In this document: positions 42,511 through 51,513 of the stretch, one piece after another
Layout of the letters: each line of letters starts with the position of its first letter
Numbering within the stretch: the stretch's first letter is position 1
Assembly (NCBI RefSeq): GCF_000168975.1
Contig: NZ_AAUW01000004.1
Location: 124,001-188,000, forward strand
Length of the DNA stretch: 64,000 nucleotides
Reading direction: 5' to 3'
Origin: Roseibium aggregatum IAM 12614
Lineage (GTDB): Bacteria; Pseudomonadota; Alphaproteobacteria; Rhizobiales; Stappiaceae
Notes under the pieces: model-generated
The model's input: only the letters and a program-made list of their open reading frames with translations
Told to the model about the DNA's origin: nothing
Database searches by the model: none
Made by a program: the position numbers and the translations under genes

Positions 42511-43227
42511 TCAATCTGTCAGGCGAATCCGAACGCGCCTGTTCTGCTTGCCTTTGTTTTCGATCTTTCCAAGGTCAAGCACTCCGATTTCAGATGTTCT
42601 GGTCACATGGGTGCCCCCGCAAGGCTGCAAGTCAACATCGCTACCGATCCTGACCAACCTGACCTTGCCCGACCCGCGTGGCGGCTTGACCGACATGGTT
42701 TTGACCAGACCCGGATTGGCGTCGAGTTCTTCATCGGTGATCCACTGAGTGGTGACCTCATGGTCTCCGGACGCGAGTGCGTTGAGTTTCTCGACAAGAG
42801 CGTCCCGGTCGATCGTCTCGTCACCCATGTCGAAATCGAGCCGACCCTCCGGATCTCCAATCTGACCTCCGGTAACGGGAAAGGGCAAGGCCACGGACAG
42901 AAGATGCAGGGCAGTGTGTATACGCATCAACCGGTAGCGCCTTGCCCAGTCGATATGGGCTGTCACACGAGAACCAGTGCCAGGCAGGTTCTGTCCTTCA
43001 GAGGGAACATGGACAATGGTCTTCTTGTCCTCTTCATAGACGGCAGTGGCAATCTCGAGTTTCGTGCCGTCTTCCAGTTCCAGGGCGCCGCTGTCGCCGG
43101 GCTGGCCACCGCCAGTGGCATAAAACACCGTTCTGTCCAGTACGATACCGCCTCGCTCGTTCACACCGATCACCTCAGCTTCACAGGTTCTGAGGTAGGC
43201 GTCGTCGCGAAACAATGGTGTGGTCAT
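42511..43227 (-). CDS. Alanyl-tRNA editing protein (AlaX-M type)
   Basis: 238 residues from ATG 43227 with AGGGAG upstream; the longer frame is not needed. Editing-site zinc ligands: RIHTALHLL (H104, H108) and QPCGGTHV (C203, H207). The N-terminal glycine-rich part (VFYATGGGQPGDSG) matches AlaRS editing domains. It removes Ser or Gly wrongly attached to tRNA-Ala. It sits upstream of the GFA and sulfurtransferase genes. Confidence 0.92.
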   Translation of the reverse strand: MTTPLFRDDAYLRTCEAEVIGVNERGGIVLDRTVFYATGGGQPGDSGALELEDGTKLEIATAVYEEDKKTIVHVPSEGQNLPGTGSRVTAHIDWARRYRLMRIHTALHLLSVALPFPVTGGQIGDPEGRLDFDMGDETIDRDALVEKLNALASGDHEVTTQWITDEELDANPGLVKTMSVKPPRGSGKVRLVRIGSDVDLQPCGGTHVTRTSEIGVLDLGKIENKGKQNRRVRIRLTD

Positions 43228-43370
43228 CTTGAACTCCCTGTACTGAAGAGCGTTGAATTGAACAACGATCAGCCTTCCGCGCAAGGTCTATTTCACGTCC
43301 ACCTGGGCTTGAAAAACCAACACCCGCAATCCTGTCGGACCGCGGGCGTCATTCTCGATTGAAAGAAAAG

Positions 43371-43796
43371 TCAGTCAGCAAAATTCAGATCGACAAAACC
43401 TTTTGTCCAGTTCTGGCTGTTTGATTTTCCTTTTGCATTTGTGAAGACCGGTTTGGTGGTGTCTTCACGCGTTACCGTGAAGCAAAGCTTGCCCCAGCCA
43501 TCGCCGCTCCAGTCTTCGCAATAGTGTCCCGTCCCTTCCATTTCGACAGCCTCCCACGGAATGTTCCGGATCTTGTCTCCCTTGACGACGACAACGGCAA
43601 TTCCATCGGCGTGGTTGTTCTGTTTGTACTCCGTCACGCCGTCCGGAAAGAAGCCGTGGATGGAGTTACCCGACATCATCTCGTCGATCTCGGCCACCGT
43701 CAGGTTGGCCGGATCGGCAAGTGCGGAAGTGTACGCGGACAGTGTTGTCAGCATTGCCAAGGATAACCATTGCAGGCCTGTTCTCAATTTGCGCAT
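43371..43796 (-). CDS. Small secreted protein, DUF995-like
   Basis: 141 residues from ATG 43796 with a GAGGGGAA ribosome site; the track-long version to 43862 has no signal peptide. Signal peptide MRKLRTGLQWLSLAMLTTLSAYTSALA. The body (TVAEIDEMMSGNSIHGFFPDG, HYCEDWSGDGWGKLCFTV) recalls DUF995 proteins in alphaproteobacteria. Two Cys could bridge. Role unknown; divergent from the AraC gene. Confidence 0.72.
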   Translation of the reverse strand: MRKLRTGLQWLSLAMLTTLSAYTSALADPANLTVAEIDEMMSGNSIHGFFPDGVTEYKQNNHADGIAVVVVKGDKIRNIPWEAVEMEGTGHYCEDWSGDGWGKLCFTVTREDTTKPVFTNAKGKSNSQNWTKGFVDLNFAD

Positions 43797-43888
43797 GTTC
43801 CCCTCGATTTCGATGCTTGCATTTGCGCTAAACCCTTGGTTTCGTTTAAGGGCACCTTGCATCCTGCAACACGGTCGAAAGAAGGCCT

Positions 43889-44950
43889 GTGAATATCGAC
43901 GCCAAAATTTGTCATGAGCCGCGCAGTAACGTTGGAAATCTGCGTGTCAACGAGCCGCTCGGCGAAGCCTATTCGGCGTATTGGAACTGGTGGCTGAAAC
44001 ATTTTGCGCATCAAGCCGAGGCGCGGTTTCCGGATGTTTATGCAAGGTGCACTCAACAGGACCCTGATGCCAAGGACGCACTGTCTCGTATCGGCATGCT
44101 CTACGAGGCGCGCGGATGCGCTGCGGTATTTGGTCTGGCACGTGCGCTCGGGCGGCCTTCAGGGTTCGATGTGATCAGTCACCTTCTGACAAGTGCGCAG
44201 AGTGTTTCGGGCCTGGTCCGAAGATGGTCGGGTGTACTGGCGTTGCAGTCGTCCATACGCTTTGAAGAAAGTTTTGCCAGACAGGAGTTTATTGTCGCTG
44301 ATCAGTGCAATTCGCTGGTCCTGTCTCCCTACAAGGTGCGCCCGGCGAACCAGAAACCCTTCGGACCTGCAATGCTGGCCGGGGTCGCGACAGGAACGTT
44401 GGAAAGCGCCGGCATACATATTCAGGGCATCTGGTCCGTAACACGTGGTGGTGCTTCCTATCCGATGTACCGGTTCGGTACCTTTCTCGGAGACGGAATA
44501 GACTTCGACAGCGATATCCTGATCGTTCTGTCAGAAGATACTCCCGGGCTCAAAGGGGACGCAGGGTTGATGCCACCTGCTCGTAGCCTTTCCTTCTGCC
44601 ATCTTGTGAACAGGCAAACGGGCCCTGGGGCAAACCGTCTACTGGAACGGATTGTCGGGAGTCTTGAAAGGTCAGAGGGGGAGCACCCAGGTTTGACGTC
44701 AACAGCCGCTGAACTCGGATTATCGCCAAGAAGTCTTTCCCGTCGGCTGACGGAGGCGGGGTTGGGCTATGCCAGACTGGTGCGTTTCGTCCGTTTGCGC
44801 AAGGCAACGCGCTTGTTGGCGGCCGGAAACTGCTGCCTGGATGACGTAGCTTATCAGGCTTCCTATTCGGACCGGCATCACATGAGCCGGGACTTTCGCA
44901 AGATGGCGCAACTGACCCCCGCAGGTCTCAGAGAGTTGCTGGCACGCTAG
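43889..44950 (+). CDS. AraC-family transcriptional regulator
   Basis: 353 residues from a GTG. N-terminal 240 residues are of the arabinose-binding-like OruR/ArgR type (RALGRPSGFDVISHLLTSAQSVSGLVRRW). The C-terminal double helix-turn-helix: LTSTAAELGLSPRSLSRRLTEAGLGYARLVRFVRLRKATRLL and LDDVAYQASYSDRHHMSRDFRKMAQLTPAGLREL. Target genes are unknown; the divergent secreted protein is a candidate. Confidence 0.9.
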   Translation: MNIDAKICHEPRSNVGNLRVNEPLGEAYSAYWNWWLKHFAHQAEARFPDVYARCTQQDPDAKDALSRIGMLYEARGCAAVFGLARALGRPSGFDVISHLLTSAQSVSGLVRRWSGVLALQSSIRFEESFARQEFIVADQCNSLVLSPYKVRPANQKPFGPAMLAGVATGTLESAGIHIQGIWSVTRGGASYPMYRFGTFLGDGIDFDSDILIVLSEDTPGLKGDAGLMPPARSLSFCHLVNRQTGPGANRLLERIVGSLERSEGEHPGLTSTAAELGLSPRSLSRRLTEAGLGYARLVRFVRLRKATRLLAAGNCCLDDVAYQASYSDRHHMSRDFRKMAQLTPAGLRELLAR

Positions 44951-45009
44951 AAAATGGTGCCAGGGCGTGGCGGGTCAAAGTAAACGACGAAACGCGGCCC
45001 GCTTGGGGA

Positions 45010-45654
45010 TCACTCATTTGCCTTGGCCACAAGGAGCTTCATGGCGAAGGTTCCCATGATGCCCGCAAAGGCCCAGTCGAAGGCACGCATGAATTTGGGT
45101 GAGGTTTTCAGGAAGCGAGCAAAGGCACTCGCACCAAGAACCATTGCAGTGCAGATCGGCATGCCAAGCGCGACGAAGTAGAAGCCGAGGAACATGAGTT
45201 TGCCCGTCGCGTGCGGATCGGTCGCGCTCACGAATTGAGGCAGGAAGGTCACGAAGAAGAGGACGATCTTGGGGTTGAGAATGTTGATCCCAAGTGCCTG
45301 TAACCAGACCCTGTGGAAGGGCTGTCTCTTAGTGGAAACTGCCTGGAGTGCCAGGCTTGACCCACTTCTGACAGCCTGGACAGCCAGCCAGATCAGATAC
45401 GCAGCGCCGACGATTTTCAACACGGCAAATGCAACCGTTGAAGCCGAGAGCAGGGCCGAAACACCGATGGCTGCGAGAACGGTGTGCACGACCAATCCGC
45501 AGGTGGCTCCCAACACGGCAGCAAGGCCGGCACGGCGCCCTTGTGTCAGCGTCTTGCTCATGAACAACGTCATGTCGGGTCCGGGTGTTAGCGCCAGAAC
45601 CAATGCCGCGGCTGTGAACGCAAGCAGGGTCGTGTAGTCCGGTAGGTAAGCCAT
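45010..45654 (-). CDS. LysE-family amino acid/metabolite exporter
   Basis: 214 residues from ATG 45654. Six membrane segments with the motif LALTPGPDMTLFMSKTLTQGRRAGLAAVLGATCGL near the start and GINILNPKIVLFFVTFLPQFV after the loop, both typical of the LysE/RhtB family. It exports amino acids or related compounds. Convergent to the AraC regulator, with no clear substrate gene near. Confidence 0.9.
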   Translation of the reverse strand: MAYLPDYTTLLAFTAAALVLALTPGPDMTLFMSKTLTQGRRAGLAAVLGATCGLVVHTVLAAIGVSALLSASTVAFAVLKIVGAAYLIWLAVQAVRSGSSLALQAVSTKRQPFHRVWLQALGINILNPKIVLFFVTFLPQFVSATDPHATGKLMFLGFYFVALGMPICTAMVLGASAFARFLKTSPKFMRAFDWAFAGIMGTFAMKLLVAKANE

Positions 45655-45808
45655 GGTTTGCAAATGCCGGTGAAGTTGGTCTGACAGATGTTTAAATCAT
45701 TCCCCTCAACGGCACCAGCACGGACCAGTCACCTTCAGCGCCCTTGATGAAAACGTACAGAACGGGGGATTTGACTGTTCGCCTGGCATTCGTTCGCCTC
45801 GACTTGTT

Positions 45809-47323
45809 TTAAAGGATCGGAGACAACAGCCGGGCTCCCTGGGCCAATACACGGAAAACATAGCTGCGTGACTGGAACGCGTCAGGCCAGGTCAGACGTG
45901 AGTTCTGGAAATCGGTCTCCAGCATGCGTTCGACGTTGCTGATCGTGCGTGGATGGGTGAACCAGAGAGTCAGCTCAAAATTGATCTGGAAAGACCTGTT
46001 GTCGAAATTCACCGTGCCGATGGAAACAAGCTCATCGTCCATGAGCGTGACTTTCTGATGCAGGAAGCCGTCAATGTAGCGGTAAACCTTAACCCCGCGC
46101 TGCACCAGAGTGTCTTCATAGGCGTGGCTTGCCAGCCAGACAGTCCAGTGGTCCCGTTTTTCCGGCATCAGAACACGTACGTCCACACCGCGCATGGCCG
46201 CTGAACAGAGCGCTGTCTGAATGTCTAGAGAAGGCACCAGATACGGCGTCGTGATCCAGAGCCTCTTGCGTGCGCGGGCGGCCGTTTCGACAAAGGCCAG
46301 TGCACATTCCTCAAGCTTGTCAGCTGGCCCGGTGGGCATGACCAGCACGGCTTCGTCGCCCGGCATCGGGATCTCGCCGACCTGGGGAAGGTCGATGCGT
46401 TCGCCGCTTGCCCAAAGCCAGTCTTCCACGAAGGAGAGCGAGCAGGCGACTGCGGCCGGTCCTTCGACACGCACGTGCGTATCGCGCCAGTGACCAAACC
46501 AGTTGTCCCGGCCCACATACTGGTCCGCAACGTTGTGTCCACCAACAAAGGTCACCCGATAGTCAACGACAACCAGTTTACGGTGATTGCGATAGTTCAG
46601 GCGCATCGGCCCGAGCAGGCGCAGGAACTTGTGGTTTTCGTTGAACCCGCAAACCTTGACGCCGGCAGCCTTCAGGCGGGACAGATAATCCTTCGAGAGA
46701 GAATGGCTGCCGACATCATCGTAGAGGAAATAGACTGTAATGCCGTCCTTGGCACGAGCGATCAAGGCATCGGCCATTTCTCGCCCCAGTTCGTCGTCAT
46801 GAATGGCGAAGAACTGAAAGAAGATGACGTTTCTGGCCTTTGCGATCTCTTCCTTTATGGCACTAAAGGTGGCATCGCCATCAATGAGAAGATCTGTCTT
46901 GTTGCCGGCCATGAAGGGCACGCCGGCAACGCGGGACAGAACCGGCCAGTCTCTTGTTTCCACGTGATCGGTCAGGCCTAGCTCATCAGCGCGCCTGGCA
47001 CGCTCCGCCCGGCCAAGGGTCGCCTGGATCTTCTCGTAGTCGGAAAAGGACCGCCACCCGAATACGAAATAGAGCGGCACCGTGAGGTAGGGCATGAAAA
47101 AGAGGGACAACAACCAGGCGACAGATCCCTGGGATGTCCTGGAATTCATGACCTCCCGTACCGCGCAGATAGCTGCAGTCACATACATGATCGCGACAAA
47201 TGCCGCGACCAGTCCGAGATTGTTTGCCATGACATCCAGAACACCGGCATCGGTTACGGCATCGCGGATAACCGCTTCCGCTGCATCTCCACCTTGTGCC
47301 AGTGCTTGCTCTTCCGAACTCAT
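45809..47323 (-). CDS. Cardiolipin synthase (phospholipase D family)
   Basis: 504 residues. Two N-terminal membrane segments (about 35-60 and 70-90) precede two PLD domains with HKD motifs: NYRNHRKLVVVDYRVTFVGGHN and DGFLHQKVTLMDDELVSIGTVNFDNRS. The second motif HxKx4D carries a Gln beside the His but keeps all catalytic residues. It joins two phosphatidylglycerol molecules to cardiolipin. N-terminal 30 residues are acidic and variable. Confidence 0.92.
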   Translation of the reverse strand: MSSEEQALAQGGDAAEAVIRDAVTDAGVLDVMANNLGLVAAFVAIMYVTAAICAVREVMNSRTSQGSVAWLLSLFFMPYLTVPLYFVFGWRSFSDYEKIQATLGRAERARRADELGLTDHVETRDWPVLSRVAGVPFMAGNKTDLLIDGDATFSAIKEEIAKARNVIFFQFFAIHDDELGREMADALIARAKDGITVYFLYDDVGSHSLSKDYLSRLKAAGVKVCGFNENHKFLRLLGPMRLNYRNHRKLVVVDYRVTFVGGHNVADQYVGRDNWFGHWRDTHVRVEGPAAVACSLSFVEDWLWASGERIDLPQVGEIPMPGDEAVLVMPTGPADKLEECALAFVETAARARKRLWITTPYLVPSLDIQTALCSAAMRGVDVRVLMPEKRDHWTVWLASHAYEDTLVQRGVKVYRYIDGFLHQKVTLMDDELVSIGTVNFDNRSFQINFELTLWFTHPRTISNVERMLETDFQNSRLTWPDAFQSRSYVFRVLAQGARLLSPIL

Positions 47324-47349
47324 GAAATGTCACCCCCCGGTGTTGATGG

Positions 47350-48384
47350 TCAGGCGAACGGAGGCTCGATCGTGACCTTGCGTTCCAGCCATTCAGGAAC
47401 GGGCAGGTTTTTCGACCTGAGGAAGTCCGGATTGTAGAGCTTCGACTGGTAGCGCGTTCCGTGGTCGCACAGGATGGTCACGATCGTCTTGCCTGGACCG
47501 AGTTCGCGCGCAAGACGCCGTGCGCCTGCAAGGTTGATCGCTGAAGATCCGCCCAGCAGGAGACCTTCGTTCTCGGCGAGGTCGAAGACCAGAGGCAGGG
47601 CCTCTTCATCGGGAATGGTGTAGGCATGATCGATTTTCAGGTCGCCGACGATCGGAGTGCTGCGGCCAAGTCCGATACCTTCGGAAACAGATCCGCCTTC
47701 AGAGGCAACGGCCTTGCCAGTAGTGAAGAGCGATTGCATCGCAGCACCGCGCGGATCGGCACAGCCGATGACAACGCCGGGCTTGTTTTCCTGAAGATAG
47801 GTAGAAACGCCGGCCAGCGTACCGCCGGAGCCGACGGCACAGATGAAGCCGTCAACACGGCCGCCCGTTTGTGCCATGATTTCAGGACCGGTCGTTACGA
47901 AATGGGCTTTCCGGTTGTCGAGATTGTTCCACTGGTCCGCAAAGATGACGCCGTTGGCTTCCCTTCGCGCCATCTCTTCGGCAAGGCGTCGAGCAACGTG
48001 CTGGTAGTTGTTGGGATCGGAAAAAGGCTTGGCTGGAACTTCGACAAGCTCGGCACCGCACAGGCGCAGCATGTCCTTCTTTTCCTGGCTCTGAGTTTCC
48101 GGAATGACAATCACGGTCCGGTAGCCGCGCGCACTGGCGACAAGTGCCAGTCCAATGCCAGTGTTGCCTGCAGTGCCTTCTACAATCACACCGCCAGGTT
48201 TCAGATCCCCCCGGGCTTCCGCTTCGAGAATCATCTGCCGGGCAGGGCGGTCCTTGACCGATTGACCGGGGTTCATGAACTCGGCCTTGCCGAGAATTTC
48301 GCAGCCCGTTTCCTCGGACAGCGCTTTCAGACGGATGAGGGGCGTGTTCCCGATTGCATCGACAACAGAAGCGGACACAGACAT
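47350..48384 (-). CDS. cysK: Cysteine synthase A-type PLP enzyme
   Basis: 344 residues. PLP Lys in NPGQSVKDRPARQMI (the usual form is NP..S.KDR); substrate loop VEGTAGNTGIGLAL; PLP phosphate loop VGSGGTLAG. It makes Cys from O-acetylserine and sulfide. It is longer than CysK by a C-terminal part (YQSKLYNPDFLRSKNLPVPEWL), typical of an alphaproteobacterial cysteine synthase subgroup. 26 bases upstream of the cardiolipin synthase gene, same strand. Confidence 0.88.
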   Translation of the reverse strand: MSVSASVVDAIGNTPLIRLKALSEETGCEILGKAEFMNPGQSVKDRPARQMILEAEARGDLKPGGVIVEGTAGNTGIGLALVASARGYRTVIVIPETQSQEKKDMLRLCGAELVEVPAKPFSDPNNYQHVARRLAEEMARREANGVIFADQWNNLDNRKAHFVTTGPEIMAQTGGRVDGFICAVGSGGTLAGVSTYLQENKPGVVIGCADPRGAAMQSLFTTGKAVASEGGSVSEGIGLGRSTPIVGDLKIDHAYTIPDEEALPLVFDLAENEGLLLGGSSAINLAGARRLARELGPGKTIVTILCDHGTRYQSKLYNPDFLRSKNLPVPEWLERKVTIEPPFA

Positions 48385-48698
48385 TTATTCTTTCCCGGCT
48401 GATCTGGTCCGGTGGCACTGACCGGACAGAAGAAATCTGATGAGCCCAGGACGCTAAAGGTCTGAAGGGCCTTGATCAAGGTCGCAATGTAAGGGTTCAA
48501 AGGGGCATTGCCAGCACCAGAAGACAATCAGGTTTACTTTTCCCTCTGGCGTCAAAAACGCGCCATCAGTTGTTCCGGCCAAGCTGCTCACTAAAATTCT
48601 ATTTCCAACAATTCTGGTATATTTATTGATCCGAATTTTGTTGCTTGTCGTAATGCCGATAAGGCAATTTAGGATTCTGCAGCCAAATGAGAGTGGTA
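48385..48698. other. Divergent control region cysK / chrR-like
   Basis: 314 bases without a gene. It contains the sigma-E-type promoter at 48627-48655 on the plus strand. I see no clear promoter for cysK. Confidence 0.5.
48627..48655 (+). promoter_or_regulatory. Sigma-E (ChrR-type) promoter of the chrR-like gene
   Basis: TGATCC (48627-48632), an 18-base spacer and TAATG (48651-48655). The -35 matches the Rhodobacter RpoE element TGATCC exactly and the spacer is right; the -10 agrees in TAA. Start of the gene is 43 bases on. The same layout occurs at 53735-53763. Confidence 0.72.
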
Positions 48699-49352
48699 AT
48701 GGAAAAAAACGTGACCGGGATGGACGAGTTACTGGCAGGTTATGCCGCCGGAACCTTGACCTATCCGGCGCAGGCACTGGTCGGTGCTCATCTTGAGATG
48801 AGCGACTGCAACAGGTCTTATGTAAGTTCGCTCGAAACGCTTGCCGGGTTCGAACTTGAAGAGGCCCAGCCGGTTTCAATTTCCAATCGGGATGCAGTTC
48901 TGGAGTCTATCCTGGATGGCCCGCTCGGTGATCTGAACGACAATGAACCTTCCGCCAAGGTGGACGACAGCGCTACCGCTATTCCCGAATCGCTGCGGTC
49001 GATTATCGGTTCCTCCATGGACCAGCTTCCCTGGAAAACGCTTCTGCCAGGTGTCAAGGAATGCAAGTTCGGCGAGATCGATGGCTGTGCCAGCAGCCTT
49101 CTGTGGGTGCGGGCAGGCCGTGCGATGCCGTCCCATACACACCACGGCACCGAGTTGACACTGGTCCTGAAGGGCGGCTTCAAGGACGAGGACGGTCACT
49201 ACGTGGCTGGAGACGTTGCCTTTGCCGATGGTGACATCGACCACAAACCGGTGGCCGATGAGGGGGAGGATTGCATTTGCTTCGCCGTTACCGCTGGCCG
49301 CTTGCAGTTGACCGGCCCCGTCGGTCGTTGGTTCGCGCCATTCATCCGCTGA
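48699..49352 (+). CDS. ChrR-like cupin protein with altered anti-sigma zinc site
   Basis: 217 residues from ATG 48699 (GAGAGTGG upstream). The N-terminal domain (DELLAGYAAGTLTYPAQALVGAHLEMSDCN) aligns with the ChrR anti-sigma domain, but of its zinc ligands only His31 remains: positions 6, 35 and 38 are Thr, Ser and Asn, with a Cys at 37. The C-terminal cupin keeps the metal set H146, H148, E152 and H182 (SHTHHGTELTLVL, DIDHKP). ChrR senses singlet oxygen and holds sigma-E. No sigma factor gene adjoins this one. It is followed by an SDR gene. Confidence 0.82.
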   Translation: MEKNVTGMDELLAGYAAGTLTYPAQALVGAHLEMSDCNRSYVSSLETLAGFELEEAQPVSISNRDAVLESILDGPLGDLNDNEPSAKVDDSATAIPESLRSIIGSSMDQLPWKTLLPGVKECKFGEIDGCASSLLWVRAGRAMPSHTHHGTELTLVLKGGFKDEDGHYVAGDVAFADGDIDHKPVADEGEDCICFAVTAGRLQLTGPVGRWFAPFIR

Positions 49353-49367
49353 AAAACAATCCAAATT

Positions 49368-49401
49368 CCGGTCTGTTTGCGTAGAAAGGCAAACAGACCG
49401 G
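49368..49401 (+). promoter_or_regulatory. 13-bp hairpin covering the SDR ribosome site
   Basis: CCGGTCTGTTTGC pairs perfectly with GCAAACAGACCGG around an 8-base loop. Its 3' edge reaches the GGGAG ribosome site (49400-49404) of the TTG-started SDR gene. No T-run follows, so translation control or mRNA protection is likelier than termination. Confidence 0.65.
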
Positions 49402-49410
49402 GAGACTGAA

Positions 49411-50217
49411 TTGCCCAAGACAAATTACGTTGCCAAACCCGACCATGGATGCGCCTGGGTTACGGGCGCAAGTTCCGGTATCGGCCGGGAACTCGCGCTT
49501 GACCTTGCCCGTTCGGGATGGACCGTTGTTGCGACGGCCCGTTCGGAAGAGGAATTGGCCGAGCTGGAAACGCAGGCGGAAGAGCTGCCAGGGTCCATTC
49601 ATGCTTTGCCTGGCGATGTCACGAAGACAGACCTCATGGCCGGGCACGTAAAAAAGATCGTGCAAGACTTCGGCGGACTGGCGCTGCTGGTGGCAAATGC
49701 GGGAATTTACCTGCCGCAGGATGGTCTTGATGCAGACGCTGAGGCATTCCGCAAAAGCTTTGATGTCAATCTCATGGGCACCGTCAATGTTCTTCTGCCA
49801 GCTATTGCGGCCATGAAGGCTGTTGGAAGAGGGCAGATCGCGGTGGTCGCATCTGTGGCGGGATACGGCGGTTTGCCGACTTCGGCCGCATATGGCGCAA
49901 CCAAGGCAGGTCTGACCAATCTGGTGGAATCGCTGAAATTCGACCTGGACCTGGCCGGTATCCGGATTCAGGTGATAAATCCCGGGTTTGTGGATACACC
50001 CGCGACCGAGTCGAATCCGTTCCCGATGCCTTATCTGATGTCTCCGCAGGAGGCTGTACAGGAAATCCGGAAAGGCTTGTCCCACCCAAGCCGGTTCGAA
50101 ATTTCCTTTCCGCGTAAATTTGTCCTGCAGCTCAAGCTCTTGCGTTGCTTGCCATACAGCGCCTATTTCGCACTCGTTGCCCGGTCAACGGGCTGGAACA
50201 AAAAACAGGCCGGATGA
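49411..50217 (+). CDS. Short-chain dehydrogenase/reductase (SDR)
   Basis: 268 residues from TTG with GGGAG six bases upstream. NAD(P) motif TGASSGIGRELAL, NAG (VANAGIYLP) and catalytic Ser/Tyr/Lys (VVASVAGYGGLPTSAAYGATKAGL). The substrate is unknown. An SDR is also a member of the Rhodobacter RpoE regulon next to the DUF1365 and FAD oxidase genes, so lipid or aldehyde reduction in stress is a fair guess. Likely co-transcribed with the chrR-like gene. Confidence 0.88.
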   Translation: MPKTNYVAKPDHGCAWVTGASSGIGRELALDLARSGWTVVATARSEEELAELETQAEELPGSIHALPGDVTKTDLMAGHVKKIVQDFGGLALLVANAGIYLPQDGLDADAEAFRKSFDVNLMGTVNVLLPAIAAMKAVGRGQIAVVASVAGYGGLPTSAAYGATKAGLTNLVESLKFDLDLAGIRIQVINPGFVDTPATESNPFPMPYLMSPQEAVQEIRKGLSHPSRFEISFPRKFVLQLKLLRCLPYSAYFALVARSTGWNKKQAG

Positions 50218-50227
50218 GTCCGGCCTG
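50200..50227 (-). terminator. Intrinsic terminator for the CFA operon
   Basis: On the minus strand the stem CAGGCCGGA/TCCGGCCTG (9 bp, 4-base loop) is followed by six T. It lies 37 bases past the CFA synthase stop and spans the SDR stop codon on the other strand. Confidence 0.85.
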
Positions 50228-50264
50228 CTGGAAGGTGAAGGTTCAGGGCTGAACGTGGGCAGGC

Positions 50265-51494
50265 TCAGGCGGATTTGACATACACCATCTGTCGAACGTC
50301 AATATTGCCCGAGCGGAAGCCTGCTTCGCAATAATGGAGGTAGAACTCCCAGAGGCGCTTGAAACGTTCGTCAAAGCCCAACGGGCTGATCCGCGGCCAG
50401 GCTTGCCTGAATCTCTGCCGCCATTCGGCAAGCGTCCGTGCATAGTCCTGCCCGAAGATTTTCTGGTCCATGAGGTCAAGGCCAAGCGACTTTCCGATTT
50501 CCGCTAGACGGCCGGGAGGAGGCAGCATGCCACCAGGAAAAATGTAGCGTTGAATGAAGTCCGTGCCTCTGCGGTAATCATCAAACATCTTGTCCTGGAT
50601 CGTGATGATCTGCAGACCCGCCATGCCACCGGGCTTCAGGCATTTCGATAATTGACGGAAGTAGGTCGGCCAATATTTTTCGCCGACGGCCTCGAACATT
50701 TCGATGGAGGCTATCCTGTCGAAGACGCCGTTTTCGTCTCGATAATCCTGAAAGACCACTTCGACCTTATCGTTGAGACCAGCCTTGTAGATCCGTTCAC
50801 GCGCATAGTCGAACTGCTCCTGGGAGATGGTCAACGCGCGCACATTGGCGCCTACCGATTTTGCGACATATTCGGCAAAACCGCCCCAGCCACAGCCGAT
50901 TTCCAGAACCCTGTGATCCGGCTGGATTCCGGTTTGGCGCACCAGCGAGGCGTATTTTTCCCTTTGCGCCTGCTCCAGGTCATTGGTCTCGTTGCTGTAG
51001 ATCGCAGAAGAATAGGTCATCGAGGGATCGAGCCATTCCCGGTAGAAAGCATTGCCGAGATCGTAGTGGGCCGAAATATTGCGTTTCGCTCCGCGTTTGG
51101 TATTGGAATTCAACCAATGGCGGACAGACATGATAAAGCGGGTGAACGGCTTTCCCTGGAGGGCTTCCAGCGTCGATTCCTGGTTGATACAGAATACTTC
51201 GAGAAAAGTCGTCACATCCGGCGATGACCAGTAGCCAGCCATGAAAGCTTCGCCGACGCCGACGTCACCAGCTTGAACGACCATCCGGAAGAACGCCCAA
51301 TTGTGGATTTTAAGGACACCGTGCGGGCCGGCTTCCTGCCCTTTGATGTGAAACCTTCGACCGTCCGGAAATTGGACTTCGAGCGATCCGTAGCGGATCT
51401 TGAGTGCAAGGCCAGCAGCCATCTTGGCGAGGCGGGGTGTTCCCTTCAACTCCGCACGGAAGTTGTCCTTGGTCAGAACAATCGGCTCACTCAT
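50265..51494 (-). CDS. Cyclopropane-fatty-acyl-phospholipid synthase family methyltransferase
   Basis: 409 residues from ATG 51494 with AGAGG upstream. SAM-binding motif VLEIGCGWGGFAEYVA; family marks ISAHYDLGNAFYREWLDPSMTYSSAIY, EMFEAVGEKYWPTYF and the end segment FDERFKRLWEFYLHYCEAGFRSG. It adds a methylene or methyl group to unsaturated acyl chains of membrane lipids. In Rhodobacter a related enzyme serves furan or cyclopropane fatty acids under RpoE/ChrR. Last gene of a three-gene operon. Confidence 0.92.
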   Translation of the reverse strand: MSEPIVLTKDNFRAELKGTPRLAKMAAGLALKIRYGSLEVQFPDGRRFHIKGQEAGPHGVLKIHNWAFFRMVVQAGDVGVGEAFMAGYWSSPDVTTFLEVFCINQESTLEALQGKPFTRFIMSVRHWLNSNTKRGAKRNISAHYDLGNAFYREWLDPSMTYSSAIYSNETNDLEQAQREKYASLVRQTGIQPDHRVLEIGCGWGGFAEYVAKSVGANVRALTISQEQFDYARERIYKAGLNDKVEVVFQDYRDENGVFDRIASIEMFEAVGEKYWPTYFRQLSKCLKPGGMAGLQIITIQDKMFDDYRRGTDFIQRYIFPGGMLPPPGRLAEIGKSLGLDLMDQKIFGQDYARTLAEWRQRFRQAWPRISPLGFDERFKRLWEFYLHYCEAGFRSGNIDVRQMVYVKSA

Positions 51495-51513
51495 AGCAGA
51501 ACCTCTTGAAATG

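Noticed and set aside
42358..43362. 334-residue open frame opposite the AlaX and GFA genes
   Set aside because: Spans two real genes on the other strand and has no protein-like motif.
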